Below, one piece after another: positions 1 to 9,415 of a stretch of 64,000 nucleotides of DNA. Origin of the DNA: an uncultured Hyphomonas sp. (lineage in GTDB: Bacteria > Pseudomonadota > Alphaproteobacteria > Caulobacterales > Hyphomonadaceae); NCBI RefSeq assembly GCF_963675305.1, contig NZ_OY776147.1, positions 62,001 through 126,000 of the forward strand. The letters run 5' to 3'. Position 1 is the first letter of the stretch. Every line of letters begins with the position of its first letter. A model generated the notes under the pieces. The model worked only from the letters and a program-made list of their open reading frames with translations, had not been told where the DNA came from and searched no databases. Both the position numbers and the translations under genes were made by a program.

Positions 1-25
1 GGCCCGCACCCTGCCCCGAAGGTGT

Positions 26-56
26 TAACTTTTGATATGGGAAGTATAACTTTTGA
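26..56. repeat. Two direct repeats upstream of the nurA operon
   Basis: The decamer TAACTTTTGA occurs at 26-35 and again at 47-56, a start-to-start distance of 21 bp, about two helical turns. The pair lies some 50 bp upstream of the -35 region of the nurA promoter, on one face of the helix, which is the usual arrangement for an activator or cooperative regulator. No regulator gene is visible nearby and the repeat may be chance in an AT-rich patch. Confidence 0.4.
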
Positions 57-104
57 GCGAGGGCCTGTCAACGCGCTTAGAAAATGGACTCAATGACCGG
101 GTAT

Positions 105-134
105 TTCATTAAACCGCTGAACAGTCGTTATAAT
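105..134 (+). promoter_or_regulatory. Promoter of the nurA-herA-sbcC operon
   Basis: A perfect TATAAT -10 hexamer is at 129-134. A weak -35 (TTCATT, 105-110) sits 18 bp upstream. Transcription would begin near 141, leaving a leader of about 36 bases before the nurA ATG at 177, which has a short GGAG ribosome-binding site 4-5 bases upstream. The -10 is clear from sequence; the -35 is an inference. Confidence 0.5.
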
Positions 135-176
135 TAGGCATAGTGAGCTTATCCAATCCGCCGACACTGGAGCGTT

Positions 177-1352
177 ATGCCCGTCAATCTGATTGAAATC
201 CAGAAGAGCCTTTCAAAATTTGCAGGCCAGGCCAAGGACCACTTTGAGCAGGAGAGAAGTTACCTGCAAAAATTGGAAGAGGTGCTGGCTGCAAACGCGG
301 GACAACTGGATGCCATCCGAAGGACCGTCGGGCGGGAAATGGATACCAACAGCCGTCTACGGTGCGCCGTGCCAGTGGATGAGGATTTGAATGCGGCGAT
401 CCCGGTTGGTGAGCTGCCGGAGCAGGTCGCTTTGCTGGCAGCCGATGGCTCCCAGATCAATCCCTCACGGCATGCCAGGGTGCCTTTTTGTGTGATCAAT
501 ATCGGCGCGGTGGAGATGGTGCGTGGCTCAGGGCAAATGCCCCGGGTCCGCCAGCAAAGTCAGTTATTGGATTATGATCGCACGACCCTGCCCGACACAG
601 GTCTGATCAGCGAGGGCAGCGTTGCGCTGACCCGTGACCTGGCGGAACGCCAAAAACTGGCGGAATGGTCGGCTGATCTCCCCCATCCGGCAATCGCCAT
701 GGTGGATGGCCCGCTCGAGCTTTACCGGGACGCTCAGGAGACCGCTGAATTTAACCGTGTTGCCAAAAAATTCAAGGCTGTCTTAGAGAAATTTAAGGAC
801 AATCAGGTCTTGCTACTAGGTTATGTGGATAAACCCGGTAGTGATCTGTTAGTGAGCCTGCTGGAACTGATCGGCAGGAGCAACAAGGCGCTCACGCAGG
901 ACTTCCCATCTGATCGGCCCGTTCGCGTGGTGGATACGGCCCTTTTTGAGAAAATCCTCAAAAACCCCGGTGACCGATCGGCTGTGTTCAGCGTGGAATC
1001 GCAAAGAAGCGGGGAATTAGGCTCGGATCAACAGGTCCATTTCTTCTTTATGAATGTAGGCACGGAGGACTTCCAGCATCTGGCACGGGTTGAGATCCCG
1101 GCCTGGGTCGCAGCGGAAAAAGGCAATATCGTCCTGATTCAGGCTGCTTTGCTGGATCAGACCCGGATGTTGGGTTCCAAGCCCTATCCCTACCTGCTGC
1201 ACCGGTCGCATGAGGTGGCGCTGGTCTCGATGGACGAGCATCGCCGGGTGGAAGAAATGATCATCAGTGAATTTATGCGGGAGCATCTCCCGGTTGGCAG
1301 CCCATCGCAAAAACAGGCGATCAAGGATCTTATGCATGACGGAGGAAAATAA
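177..1352 (+). CDS. nurA: NurA-domain 5'-3' nuclease
   Basis: 391-residue NurA-family protein, the nuclease partner of the HerA helicase in DNA end resection. The hallmark ADGS motif is at about residues 89-92, with D90 the expected metal-binding acidic residue, followed by a hydrophobic strand (FCVINIGAVEMV). A second acidic motif, AMVDGPLEL, is at about 174-182. The C-terminal HRSHEVALVSMDE segment resembles the family's conserved histidine region. Start at 177 follows a GGAG site. It ends directly before the next ATG at 1353, and herA and sbcC follow, which supports the assignment by context. Family identification rests on motif reading and synteny. Confidence 0.8.
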   Translation: MPVNLIEIQKSLSKFAGQAKDHFEQERSYLQKLEEVLAANAGQLDAIRRTVGREMDTNSRLRCAVPVDEDLNAAIPVGELPEQVALLAADGSQINPSRHARVPFCVINIGAVEMVRGSGQMPRVRQQSQLLDYDRTTLPDTGLISEGSVALTRDLAERQKLAEWSADLPHPAIAMVDGPLELYRDAQETAEFNRVAKKFKAVLEKFKDNQVLLLGYVDKPGSDLLVSLLELIGRSNKALTQDFPSDRPVRVVDTALFEKILKNPGDRSAVFSVESQRSGELGSDQQVHFFFMNVGTEDFQHLARVEIPAWVAAEKGNIVLIQAALLDQTRMLGSKPYPYLLHRSHEVALVSMDEHRRVEEMIISEFMREHLPVGSPSQKQAIKDLMHDGGK

Positions 1353-1958
1353 ATGGCGGGCCCTATAGAAATTGGTCGATTATTACGCTCTGAGACGGTC
1401 GGTTTTGTATTTGGTTGCAAACTGGATCAGATTGACAGCCCTGGGTTTGGGTCGATGGTGCGGGTTCGGATGGATGAACATTACCAGATCTTCGGCCTGA
1501 TCTACGATATCCGGATTCAGGACGATGGCCTGGTGAAACAGTTGATCACCTCCGATGTGTTGGCGGACGAAGCCTGGCTGGATACCCGCGGCAACCGCAC
1601 CGTCCCGGTGGAGATTGGCGTGCTGGCGCTGGGCTATGAGCAGGATGGGGCGATCTCACACCTGCTGCCGCCCCGGCCGCCGCTCAGCCTGGATGAGATC
1701 TTCCTCTGCACCCTGGAAGAGATCGTGACCTTCACCGGCGCGGGCCGGATGGGCTACCTGCGGCATATCCTGCGAGACCAGAATAAACCGGTAGCGGATC
1801 TTCTGGCCGCGCACCTGAAGAACGCCCGCGAGGTGCAGGAAGCCGCCGGCCACCTTGAGTGGTTTGACGCTGCGGTTGAAGAATTGATCACGCTGATGAA
1901 AGATGATTACCCCACGCTGATGACAGTACTCGGCGTGGTGGATGAGTTGGAACGGTGA
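1353..1958 (+). CDS. Small HAS-barrel-like protein between NurA and HerA
   Basis: 201-residue protein of unknown function, translated from the codon immediately after the nurA stop (good GGAGG site just upstream). Residues 4-60 (IGRLLRSETVGFVFGC, then a VRVRMDEHYQIFGLIYDIRI stretch) are beta-rich and resemble the HAS-barrel found at the N-terminus of HerA-type ATPases, but there is no P-loop. The C-terminal half is helical and acidic. Its position between nurA and herA, with its stop only 13 bases before the herA start, suggests a dedicated third component of the HerA-NurA machine. The barrel assignment is by eye and should be treated as inference. Confidence 0.65.
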   Translation: MAGPIEIGRLLRSETVGFVFGCKLDQIDSPGFGSMVRVRMDEHYQIFGLIYDIRIQDDGLVKQLITSDVLADEAWLDTRGNRTVPVEIGVLALGYEQDGAISHLLPPRPPLSLDEIFLCTLEEIVTFTGAGRMGYLRHILRDQNKPVADLLAAHLKNAREVQEAAGHLEWFDAAVEELITLMKDDYPTLMTVLGVVDELER

Positions 1959-1971
1959 ATGGGAGGATCGG

Positions 1972-3705
1972 ATGACTGAAGAACAACGCAGCATGAATGA
2001 CAACTCAGGCCCCCTCGGGATCATCACCGGGGGCGGGCTGAAGGAAAACTTGAAGGCCCGGCTGACCATCCCCGCCAGCGAGGTGCAGGAAGGCGCTTTC
2101 GTGGTCGTGGATGACCCGCAGGATAGCTGGACCTTTTACGGTCTGATCACCGACCTCCAGCTTTGGTCCACGGACCCCCGCTACGCCCAGGAAAATATCG
2201 GCGGGCGGCTTTCACCTCGCCTGGCGAAATTGTTGCGCGAGCAAGTGTTGATCACCAACGCCGAGATCATGAACACCCTGATGATGGAACGCGGCCCGGA
2301 CCCCGCCAAACAACTGGAAGAATATCTCGAATGGTTCCAGAGCGTCATGGATGAGAAGGTCCGTCCCCAACCCGCCAAGACCGTCCCGCGGCATCATGCC
2401 CCGGTGCGGCTGGCCCGGGCAGAGGATATTGCCCTGATCTTTGGCGAAGAGGACGAGAAACGGTTCTTCCGGATCGGCGACACCCTCGAGCAGGGGCATC
2501 CGGTCTGTCTCAACCTGGAACGGCTGGTTCAGCGCTCCGCCGGCATCTTCGGCGCGACCGGCACTGGCAAATCCTTCCTGACTCGCGTGATCCTGGCTGG
2601 GCTGATCAAGCATGATAAGACCGCCGTTTTGATCTTCGATATGCACAATGAATATGGCCCCGATGACACCGCCTCGGATACCGGGATGCGCGTGCCGGGC
2701 CTCAAAGGGAAATTCCCGACCAAAGTCCGCATGGTCGGCCTGGGGCGGGATGCCACCATCCGCGGCACACGACCGGACTATACGCTGGAAGTAGCTGAGG
2801 CGGACATCACCCCGGAAGATGTGCTGCTGCTCTCGCAGGAGCTTAACTTGCGTGAGACGACCGCGACAACGCTGGATGCGCTTTGGAAGTCCTTTGGCAA
2901 GGATTGGTTCCACGCATTCAAGCAGATGAAGACCAACGCCTACGTCGAGAACGACAAGGGCGAAAAAGTCCCAGCCCCGGACAGCGTCAAGGCCTGGGCG
3001 CGGGAAGCAAATATCAATGACTTTGCCGCGGAAGGCCTGCATTCCAAGTTGCGGCGATTATTCAATGCGCCCTATATCGTGGAGCAGCCTGCGGCCAACG
3101 CCCTTCAGCAGATGATCGATAATCTCGACAACGGTCAGCATGTGGTGCTGTCCTTCGGCGAATATGAGCGGGACCTGGATTACCTGTTTGTCTCCAACCT
3201 GCTCACCCGGCGCATCCGGGAGGTCTGGGAGCAGCGCACCAATGCCTTCCGCAGCGGGAAGAACGGCGCAATGGAACCCCGGCCGATGGTGATTGCCGTG
3301 GAGGAGGCCCATAAGCTGCTGAACAAGGAGATGGCCTCGCAGACTTCCTTCAGCATGATTGCGCGTGAGATGCGCAAATATTACGTCACGCTGCTGATCA
3401 TCGACCAGCGCCCCTCGCAGATTTACGACGAGGTGATGTCCCAACTGGGCACCCGGATCACCGGCTGGCTGGGCGATTCGGACGATATCGCTGCGGTGCT
3501 GACCGGGCTGGCCGGGCGGGAAGCGCTGCGCGGGATGCTGGCGCGGCTGCAGCCCAAGGAAGAAGTGTTGATGTTGGGCTGGGGCGTGCCGATGCCGATC
3601 GTGGTCCGCTCGCGCCGTTATGATGACGCCTTTTGGGAGGAGCTGATCAAGCCCAAAAACGAAAGCCGCCGGAACACTACGCCTCTTGATGGATTAGACT
3701 TCTAA
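1972..3705 (+). CDS. herA: HerA-type hexameric DNA translocase ATPase
   Basis: 577-residue HerA/FtsK-superfamily ATPase that pumps DNA for NurA during end processing. An N-terminal HAS-barrel-like region (GIITGG... ASEVQEGAFVVVDD) precedes a Walker A motif GATGTGKS near residue 195. Walker B is VIAVEEAHKLL near residue 440, followed by LLIIDQRPSQI near 476, typical of HerA sensor/arginine regions. The start at ATG 1972 was preferred over 1942 because GGGAGG lies 6 bases upstream and 1942 would overlap the preceding gene. Only 1 bp separates it from sbcC. The family is mainly archaeal but is known in some bacteria. Confidence 0.87.
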   Translation: MTEEQRSMNDNSGPLGIITGGGLKENLKARLTIPASEVQEGAFVVVDDPQDSWTFYGLITDLQLWSTDPRYAQENIGGRLSPRLAKLLREQVLITNAEIMNTLMMERGPDPAKQLEEYLEWFQSVMDEKVRPQPAKTVPRHHAPVRLARAEDIALIFGEEDEKRFFRIGDTLEQGHPVCLNLERLVQRSAGIFGATGTGKSFLTRVILAGLIKHDKTAVLIFDMHNEYGPDDTASDTGMRVPGLKGKFPTKVRMVGLGRDATIRGTRPDYTLEVAEADITPEDVLLLSQELNLRETTATTLDALWKSFGKDWFHAFKQMKTNAYVENDKGEKVPAPDSVKAWAREANINDFAAEGLHSKLRRLFNAPYIVEQPAANALQQMIDNLDNGQHVVLSFGEYERDLDYLFVSNLLTRRIREVWEQRTNAFRSGKNGAMEPRPMVIAVEEAHKLLNKEMASQTSFSMIAREMRKYYVTLLIIDQRPSQIYDEVMSQLGTRITGWLGDSDDIAAVLTGLAGREALRGMLARLQPKEEVLMLGWGVPMPIVVRSRRYDDAFWEELIKPKNESRRNTTPLDGLDF

Positions 3706-3706
3706 G

Positions 3707-6283
3707 ATGATCCCTGTCAGACTCAAACTGCAAGGTTTCCTTTCCTATCGCGAACCGGTTGAACTGGACTTTACTGGATTCAACCTGGCCTGCATCTCGG
3801 GTGAGAACGGTGCGGGCAAATCGTCCCTGCTGGATGCGATCACCTGGGCGCTCTTTGGCCGGGCGCGCAAGGCCGATGAATCTGTGATTAACATCCACCC
3901 CGAGGTCAAGAAGGCTGAAGTAACGCTCGATTTTGACTACGAGGGTAATCGCTACCGGGTGGTGCGCACAAATCCGCGGGGCAAGACTTCCTCGGTGGAG
4001 TTCTTCATCCGCTCCCAGGGGGAGGGCGACGAGGAACAGTGGAACACGCTCAGCGAGCGGACCTTGCGCGACACGGATGCCAAAATTGTGGAAACGCTGC
4101 GCATGGACTACGACACCTTCACCAACGCGTCCTTTTTCCTGCAGGGCAAGGCGGACCAATTTGCCACGGCTCGTCCCGGTGACCGCAAGCAGATCCTGAG
4201 CAATATCCTCGGGCTGGAGGTCTGGGAGGCTTATCGGGAAGCCGCGGCCCAAAGGCGGCGCGAGACCGATAAACAGATCAAGGGGCTGGATGGACGCCTC
4301 AGTGAGATTCAGGCGGAGCTGGATGACGAACCGCGACGTAAAGCCCTTTTAGCGGAGCTGCAGGAAAAACTGACAGACCTGACCACCCGCACCCAGGAAA
4401 GGGCCCGGGCCTATGAAAACGTCCAGAAGTTACAGGCCGTTTTGAATGAACAGCAAAAGCTGGTGGCAACCCTACAGAACCAGTTGGATCAGGCGGAAAA
4501 GACTCTCGACCGCACTCGCGCCACCCTGACGGAACGCCAGCAGGAGCAGGAGGATAATGCCGAGATGCTCGCCCGCGCTGAGGGGATTGAAGCAGCCTAC
4601 GCGGATTGGCAAGCCGCGCGCAAGAGCCTGGAGGCGATGGAGGAACTGGCCGATCAGTTCCGCCAGCATGAGGCGCTGAGGCATGAACCGTTGGCAGCGA
4701 TCCGGGCGGAGGAAGCCCGGCTGACCCAAGAGCTTGAGGGACTCACAGAGCAGCAAGCCGCGCTGGAAAAGGCGCAACAGGAAAGCGCCGCGCTTGAGGA
4801 ACAGTTGGCGGCGGCGAAAGTGCAGGTGGAGACCCTGCAGGGAAGGCTGGCGGAGCGGCAGCAATTGGACGAGGCGATCCGAAAATTGCAGGCCGACCAG
4901 GCGGAAGCCAAAGCCGAGAACCCCCGCCTGCGGGATGAAATGCATGAGCTGAAAGACCGGATAGATCAGCTTTCGGTGGCGGATGGGGCGGAATGCCCGC
5001 TTTGTGGTCAGCCGCTGGCGGAGCATGACAAGGAGACCCTGGTGGCGGCCCTTTCGGCGAAAGGCACCAGCCTGGGCGACCGCTTCCGGGAAAATAAGCA
5101 GCTATTGGAGAACTTTGAATCGCAGTTACGGCAGATGGGCTCGCAATTGGCCGACTTAAAAGGGGTGGAGGCCGAACTGCGAGACGCCACCCGCCGCTCG
5201 GACCAGTTGACCGATCAACTGAACTCGCTGCAAGCGCAAAAGGTCCAATGGGAACAGACCGGCGCAGCCAGATTGACAGAGATCAGGGATATTCTCAAAG
5301 ACGAGACCTTTGCGGAAGACGCCCGGAATAAGCTGGCCGCGATCGACGCTGAGCTGGCCGCGTTGGGCTATGATTTGGCGGCGCATGAGAAGTTGCGCCA
5401 GGCGGAACAGGCCGGGCGGGAGGCGGATGCCGAGTTGCGTTCGCTGGAAAAGGCCCGCGCCGCATTGGAACCGGTGGAACGGGAAATTGCCGGGCTGCAG
5501 GATCAGCTTGTCGAACAGGAGAAGTCCATGCAGCAATTGCAGGCGGATCATACCCAGGCCGTGGCGGCCTATGCCGCAGCCCAGGCGGACCTGCCCGACA
5601 GCCGAGAGGCGGAGCGAGCGCTGCTGGATAGCCAGGAGCAGGAGAACCTCCTGCGGCGGGAGGTGGGGGCCGCGGAACAATTAGTGAACGTGCTGGATAC
5701 CCAGCGCGAGCGTAAAGCGACCTTGACGGGGGAACGCGAGGACCTCACCCGGCAGATCGCCGACCTGCGCCAGCTCGAGCGGGCTTTTGGCAAGGATGGC
5801 ATCCCGGCGCTGCTGATCGAACAGTCGCTGCCCGAGATCGAAGAGACGACCAATGAGCTGCTTTCGCGGCTTTCCAATGGGCGGATGTCCTTCCGCTTTG
5901 AGACCCAGCGCGATTATAAGGACAAGAAACGCGAAGATATGAAGGAAACTCTCGATCTGATCATCAGTGATGGGCTGGGCAAACGGGATTATGAGATGTT
6001 CTCCGGCGGGGAAGCTTTCCGGGTGAATTTCAGCATCCGCTTGGCGCTCTCCAAGATGCTGGCCAGGCGGGCCGGCGCGCGGCTGCAGACCCTGGTGATC
6101 GATGAAGGCTTCGGCAGCCAGGATGCCCAGGGCCGCCAGCGGCTGGTGGAGGCGATCAGCACCGTGCGGGATGACTTTGCCAAGATTTTGGTCATCACGC
6201 ATTTGGAGGAATTGAAGGATGCTTTCTCCACGCGGATTGAGGTGACAAAAACGGATCGCGGGTCACAGGTGCTGGTGGTGTAA
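3707..6283 (+). CDS. sbcC: SbcC/Rad50-type SMC ATPase
   Basis: 858-residue Rad50/SbcC-like protein for double-strand-break end processing. Walker A (GENGAGKSSLLDAITW) is near residues 33-48. Two long coiled-coil arms flank a zinc hook CPLC at about residues 430-433. The ABC signature FSGGEAFRVNFSIRLALS is near 765, and Walker B with the D-loop (LVIDEGFGSQD) near 797. All catalytic elements are intact. It is shorter than the roughly 1,000 residues of enterobacterial SbcC, implying short coiled coils. No sbcD/mre11 partner is in the window; it could lie upstream of base 1 or elsewhere. It is the last gene of the operon. Confidence 0.9.
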   Translation: MIPVRLKLQGFLSYREPVELDFTGFNLACISGENGAGKSSLLDAITWALFGRARKADESVINIHPEVKKAEVTLDFDYEGNRYRVVRTNPRGKTSSVEFFIRSQGEGDEEQWNTLSERTLRDTDAKIVETLRMDYDTFTNASFFLQGKADQFATARPGDRKQILSNILGLEVWEAYREAAAQRRRETDKQIKGLDGRLSEIQAELDDEPRRKALLAELQEKLTDLTTRTQERARAYENVQKLQAVLNEQQKLVATLQNQLDQAEKTLDRTRATLTERQQEQEDNAEMLARAEGIEAAYADWQAARKSLEAMEELADQFRQHEALRHEPLAAIRAEEARLTQELEGLTEQQAALEKAQQESAALEEQLAAAKVQVETLQGRLAERQQLDEAIRKLQADQAEAKAENPRLRDEMHELKDRIDQLSVADGAECPLCGQPLAEHDKETLVAALSAKGTSLGDRFRENKQLLENFESQLRQMGSQLADLKGVEAELRDATRRSDQLTDQLNSLQAQKVQWEQTGAARLTEIRDILKDETFAEDARNKLAAIDAELAALGYDLAAHEKLRQAEQAGREADAELRSLEKARAALEPVEREIAGLQDQLVEQEKSMQQLQADHTQAVAAYAAAQADLPDSREAERALLDSQEQENLLRREVGAAEQLVNVLDTQRERKATLTGEREDLTRQIADLRQLERAFGKDGIPALLIEQSLPEIEETTNELLSRLSNGRMSFRFETQRDYKDKKREDMKETLDLIISDGLGKRDYEMFSGGEAFRVNFSIRLALSKMLARRAGARLQTLVIDEGFGSQDAQGRQRLVEAISTVRDDFAKILVITHLEELKDAFSTRIEVTKTDRGSQVLVV

Positions 6284-6289
6284 GTCTTG

Positions 6290-6480
6290 CCTTCCCCCCA
6301 AGGAGCAGAGCGACGCAGTCCCCTTTTGAGGGATGTGGGCAAGGTGGCACGTAGTGCCGGATGAGGGGATTGCCTCTTTCGCCTTCGGCTCCATCGCAAT
6401 GACAAAGAAAGAGCACCCCTTCCCGCCTTCGGCACCCTTCCCCTCATGAGGGGAAGGGATGGGGATAGGGTCCTCTTTTT
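6290..6480. repeat. Intergenic REP/MITE-like repeat region
   Basis: The 308-bp gap between the convergent sbcC and lpdA genes holds palindromic, non-coding sequence. A perfect 24-bp palindrome lies at 6435-6458 (CCCTTCCCCTCA and its complement). Other self-complementary bits include GGCACGTAGTGCC at 6344-6356 and CGCCTTCGGC blocks. The composition and the CATCGCAATGAC string resemble dispersed extragenic repeats common in such genomes, but copy number cannot be judged from one copy. Confidence 0.45.
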
Positions 6481-6507
6481 CACCTGTAGAGTACGCCACT
6501 CAACAAG

Positions 6508-6543
6508 AAAAGCTCTCCCGTCACTTACGACGGGAGAGCTTTT
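6508..6543. terminator. Bidirectional intrinsic terminator between sbcC and lpdA
   Basis: A 15-bp perfect stem (AAAAGCTCTCCCGTC at 6508-6522 pairing with 6529-6543) encloses a 6-base loop. A-rich and T-rich flanks on both sides allow termination in both directions, as expected between two convergent operons. Confidence 0.85.
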
Positions 6544-6591
6544 TGATGGGGATTTCAGGTCCGCCTGTTAGGTCTATTTTACAACGTCCGT

Positions 6592-7990
6592 TTAGATATG
6601 GATAGCTTCGCCTTCAGCGCCGGCGGCAGCTTCCATCACGGCTTCACTCAGGGTTGGGTGGGCATGCACGTTGCGGGCGATCTCATGTACGGTCAGCTCA
6701 AAGCGCTGGGCCAGAGTCAGCTCGGGGAGCAGCTCGGAGGCGTCGGGGCCAACCAGTTGCGCGCCGAGGATCTCGCCATATTTCTTGTCGGTCACGACCT
6801 TGACGAAGCCCTGGTAGTCATCCAGCCCGAGAGCCTTGCCGTTGGCCTGGAAGGGGAACTCGCCGACTTCAACGTCGTAGCCCAATTCCTTGGCCTTGGC
6901 TTCGGTGTAACCGAAGGAGGCGGTCTGTGGGAAGCAATAGGTTGCTCGGGGCATCATGTCGTAATTGAGAGTGACGGTTTCCACACCGGCGATATTCTCG
7001 GCCGCCACCACGCCCATGGCCTGCGCCACATGCGCCAGCAGCAGTTTGCCGGTCACATCGCCAATGGCCCAAATGCCCTTGACATTGGTTTCCATTTTCT
7101 CATCGATATCAATATAGCCGCGTTCGGTCAGCTTCACGCCGACATCTTCGAGGCCCAGGTTGGCGGTGTTCGGCCGGAAGCCGATCGCCACGAGGGTCCG
7201 TTCGGGTTCGAGGACCTGTTCGCCGTCTTTGCCTTCCACAACGACCTTGGTACCGGTCTTGGTCGCGGTCACGCTTTTGACCTTGGTACCGGTCATGATC
7301 TTGATGCCGCGCTTCTGATAGGCTTTTTCGATCTCTTTAGCAACGGCTTCATCTTCGGTGGGCAGCAGGTGGGGGAGCATTTCAACGATGGTCACATCCA
7401 CGCCGTAGGCATTCCAGACGGAAGCGAATTCCACGCCGATCGCGCCGCCGCCGATGATGGCGACAGAAGCGGGCAGCTTGTCGCTGAGGATCGCGCCTTC
7501 AAAATCCACAACCTTTTCGCCGTCCAGCTCGACGCCGGGAACGGTGAAGGGATGCGAACCGGTGGCGATCACGATGTCCTTGGCTTTGATGGTCTCGACA
7601 TCACCCTCTTCGGGTGTCACTTCGAGGGTGTCCTTGGCGGTCAGTTTGGCCGCGCCCATGATCACATCAATTTTGTTTTTCTTCATCAAGAAGGTGACCC
7701 CGCGGGACCAACCGTTGGGAGACCTTGCGGCTGCGGTCAAAAGCCACGCTGTAATCCAGTTCCAAATTATCAAACTTGAAGCCGAATTCCTTGCCGCGTT
7801 CGCGCAAGGTGTGCGCGATATCCGCGTTCCGGAGCAGGGCTTTGGAGGGGATGCAGCCGATATTCAGACAAACACCACCCAGGAAGCGTTTTTCCACGAT
7901 GGCGGTTTTCTTACCCAGTTGTGCGCTGCGGATGGCGGCAACGTAGCCGCCCGGACCTGCGCCGATCACGACGACATCATATTCTTTCAT
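6592..7990 (-). CDS. lpdA: Dihydrolipoamide dehydrogenase (E3), frameshifted
   Basis: FAD-dependent E3 subunit that reoxidises the lipoyl groups of 2-oxoacid dehydrogenases. The N-terminal piece (7990 leftward) has the dinucleotide fold VVVIGAGPGGY and the redox-active disulfide GGVCLNIGCIPSK. The C-terminal piece has the NAD fold IIGGGAIGVEFAS and the active-site HAHPTLSE. The two pieces are in different frames. Deleting one G from the GGG at about 7704-7706 restores a continuous LVRGVTFLM join and a protein of about 466 residues, the normal family length. Start ATG at 7990 has a GAAAGAGAG site upstream. The frameshift is most likely a homopolymer sequencing error; a recent pseudogene is possible. 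It lies downstream of the E2 gene on the same strand. Confidence 0.85.
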
Positions 7991-8094
7991 CAACAATACT
8001 CTCTTTCTAAATTCAAGACAGCCTCTTTTGGGGTTGTCATAGGTGTATAAGCCAAATCCGGCATTTATTATACCGAATGTGTCCTATTTGATGG

Positions 8095-9404
8095 TTAAAG
8101 AATGGTTAGCTCACCGGCCAGGTTTCGAGCGTTTTCCACCACGGCGGCCAGGAAAGAGTCTGCCGAAGCGCCATCCAGGATACGGTGGTCGAAAGTGTAG
8201 CTCAGGTAGACCATTGGGCGGATGGCAATGGCGTCATCGATCACCACGGCGCGTTTTTGGATCATGCCTGTGCCGAGGATGCCGCTTTGAGGCTGGTTGA
8301 TCACCGGAGTGGCAAAGAGTGAGCCTTTCGTGCCGTGATTGGTCAGGGTGAAGGTGCCGCCCTGCACGTCATCCGGTGAAAGCTTGCCAATGCGTGCTCG
8401 TTCGGCCAGTTCATTCACCTGGCGAGCCAGGCCGATCAGCGAGAGGTCTTCTGCGCCCCGGATCACGGGGACGATCAGCCCGCCATCGGACATCGCCACG
8501 GCCATACCTAAATTAATTTGCCTGTGAATGCGTATTCCCGCATCTGTCCAGGAGGAATTGGCCAACGGGATGGCTTTCAATCCGGCGGTGATTGCCGCCA
8601 GGAAGTACGCTGTATAGGTCAGATGGATACCGCGGGCTTCAGCTTCAGTTTTAGCGGCGGCCCGGTGGGCCATCACGCGGCTCAGATCGGCTTCCATCAC
8701 CGTGGTCACATGGGGGGCGGTATGCTTGCTGAATACCATGTGCTCGGCGATCCGTTTGCGCATCGGGGAGAGCGGGAGGGTCTCGCCGGGGATTGCGGTG
8801 GGCGCGGGGCTAGGCTTGGTTTCGGTTTCTTGTTTGCCAAAAACCAGTTCGGTCGGGCGGAAAAGGTCGCCATCGGCGGGAGTCTCCCAAATCGGGATGT
8901 CGGTCTCGCCTTTATGATCCTTGAGATAATCCAGCACATCTTTCTTGGTGATGCGCCCGTTCATCCCGGAACCCTTGACCTTGTCGAGGTCCACGCTCTT
9001 ATCGCGTGCCAGCCGGGCCACGACGGGGGAGATATAGCCCAGGTCCTGGTCGCGCCCCGCGGGGCGGACCATCACCGGTTCATCGACGATCGATTCGGCG
9101 TCGGGTGTCTCGTGAGGTTCGTGGTTCTGGGCGGGAGGCTGTTCGCCTTCGGGAATCGAGTCACCCGGTTCACCTATCCAGGCCAGAATGGTCCCGGCTT
9201 CCACGGTTTCGCCTTCGGGCACAAGGACCTTCAGGATCGTCCCCCGAGGCGGGGCTTGGGGATCTCGGTCTCAACTTTGTCGGTGTTCACTTCGAGCAGC
9301 GAGTCGAATTCCTTGATCTGTTCGCCTTCGCTTTTCAGCCAGGCGGTCACAGTCCCTTCGACCACGGATTCGCCCAATTTGGGCATGATAACTTTTGTTG
9401 GCAT
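8095..9404 (-). CDS. pdhC: Pyruvate dehydrogenase E2 acyltransferase, frameshifted
   Basis: Dihydrolipoamide acyltransferase of a 2-oxoacid (probably pyruvate) dehydrogenase complex. The lipoyl domain begins MPTKVIMPKLGESV and carries the lipoylation site TDKVE. The peripheral-subunit binding domain (ISPVVARLARDKSVDL) lies near residues 122-160, and the catalytic DHRILDG is near the C-terminus. After ETEIP the frame breaks near 9240-9260. Removing one C from a run of five and one T from a TT restores the expected EIPSPASGTILKVLVPEGE and gives about 435 residues. The start at 9404 has a very strong AGGAGGAGGT site, which overlaps the stop of the E1-beta gene. The two indels are in homopolymers and probably reflect sequencing error. 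Confidence 0.85.
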
Positions 9405-9415
9405 TCGACCTCCTC

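Noticed and set aside
6598..7779. 393-codon plus-strand open frame over lpdA
   Set aside because: It mirrors the E3 gene, whose Rossmann and active-site motifs are clear on the minus strand; composition is His/Gly-rich shadow sequence.
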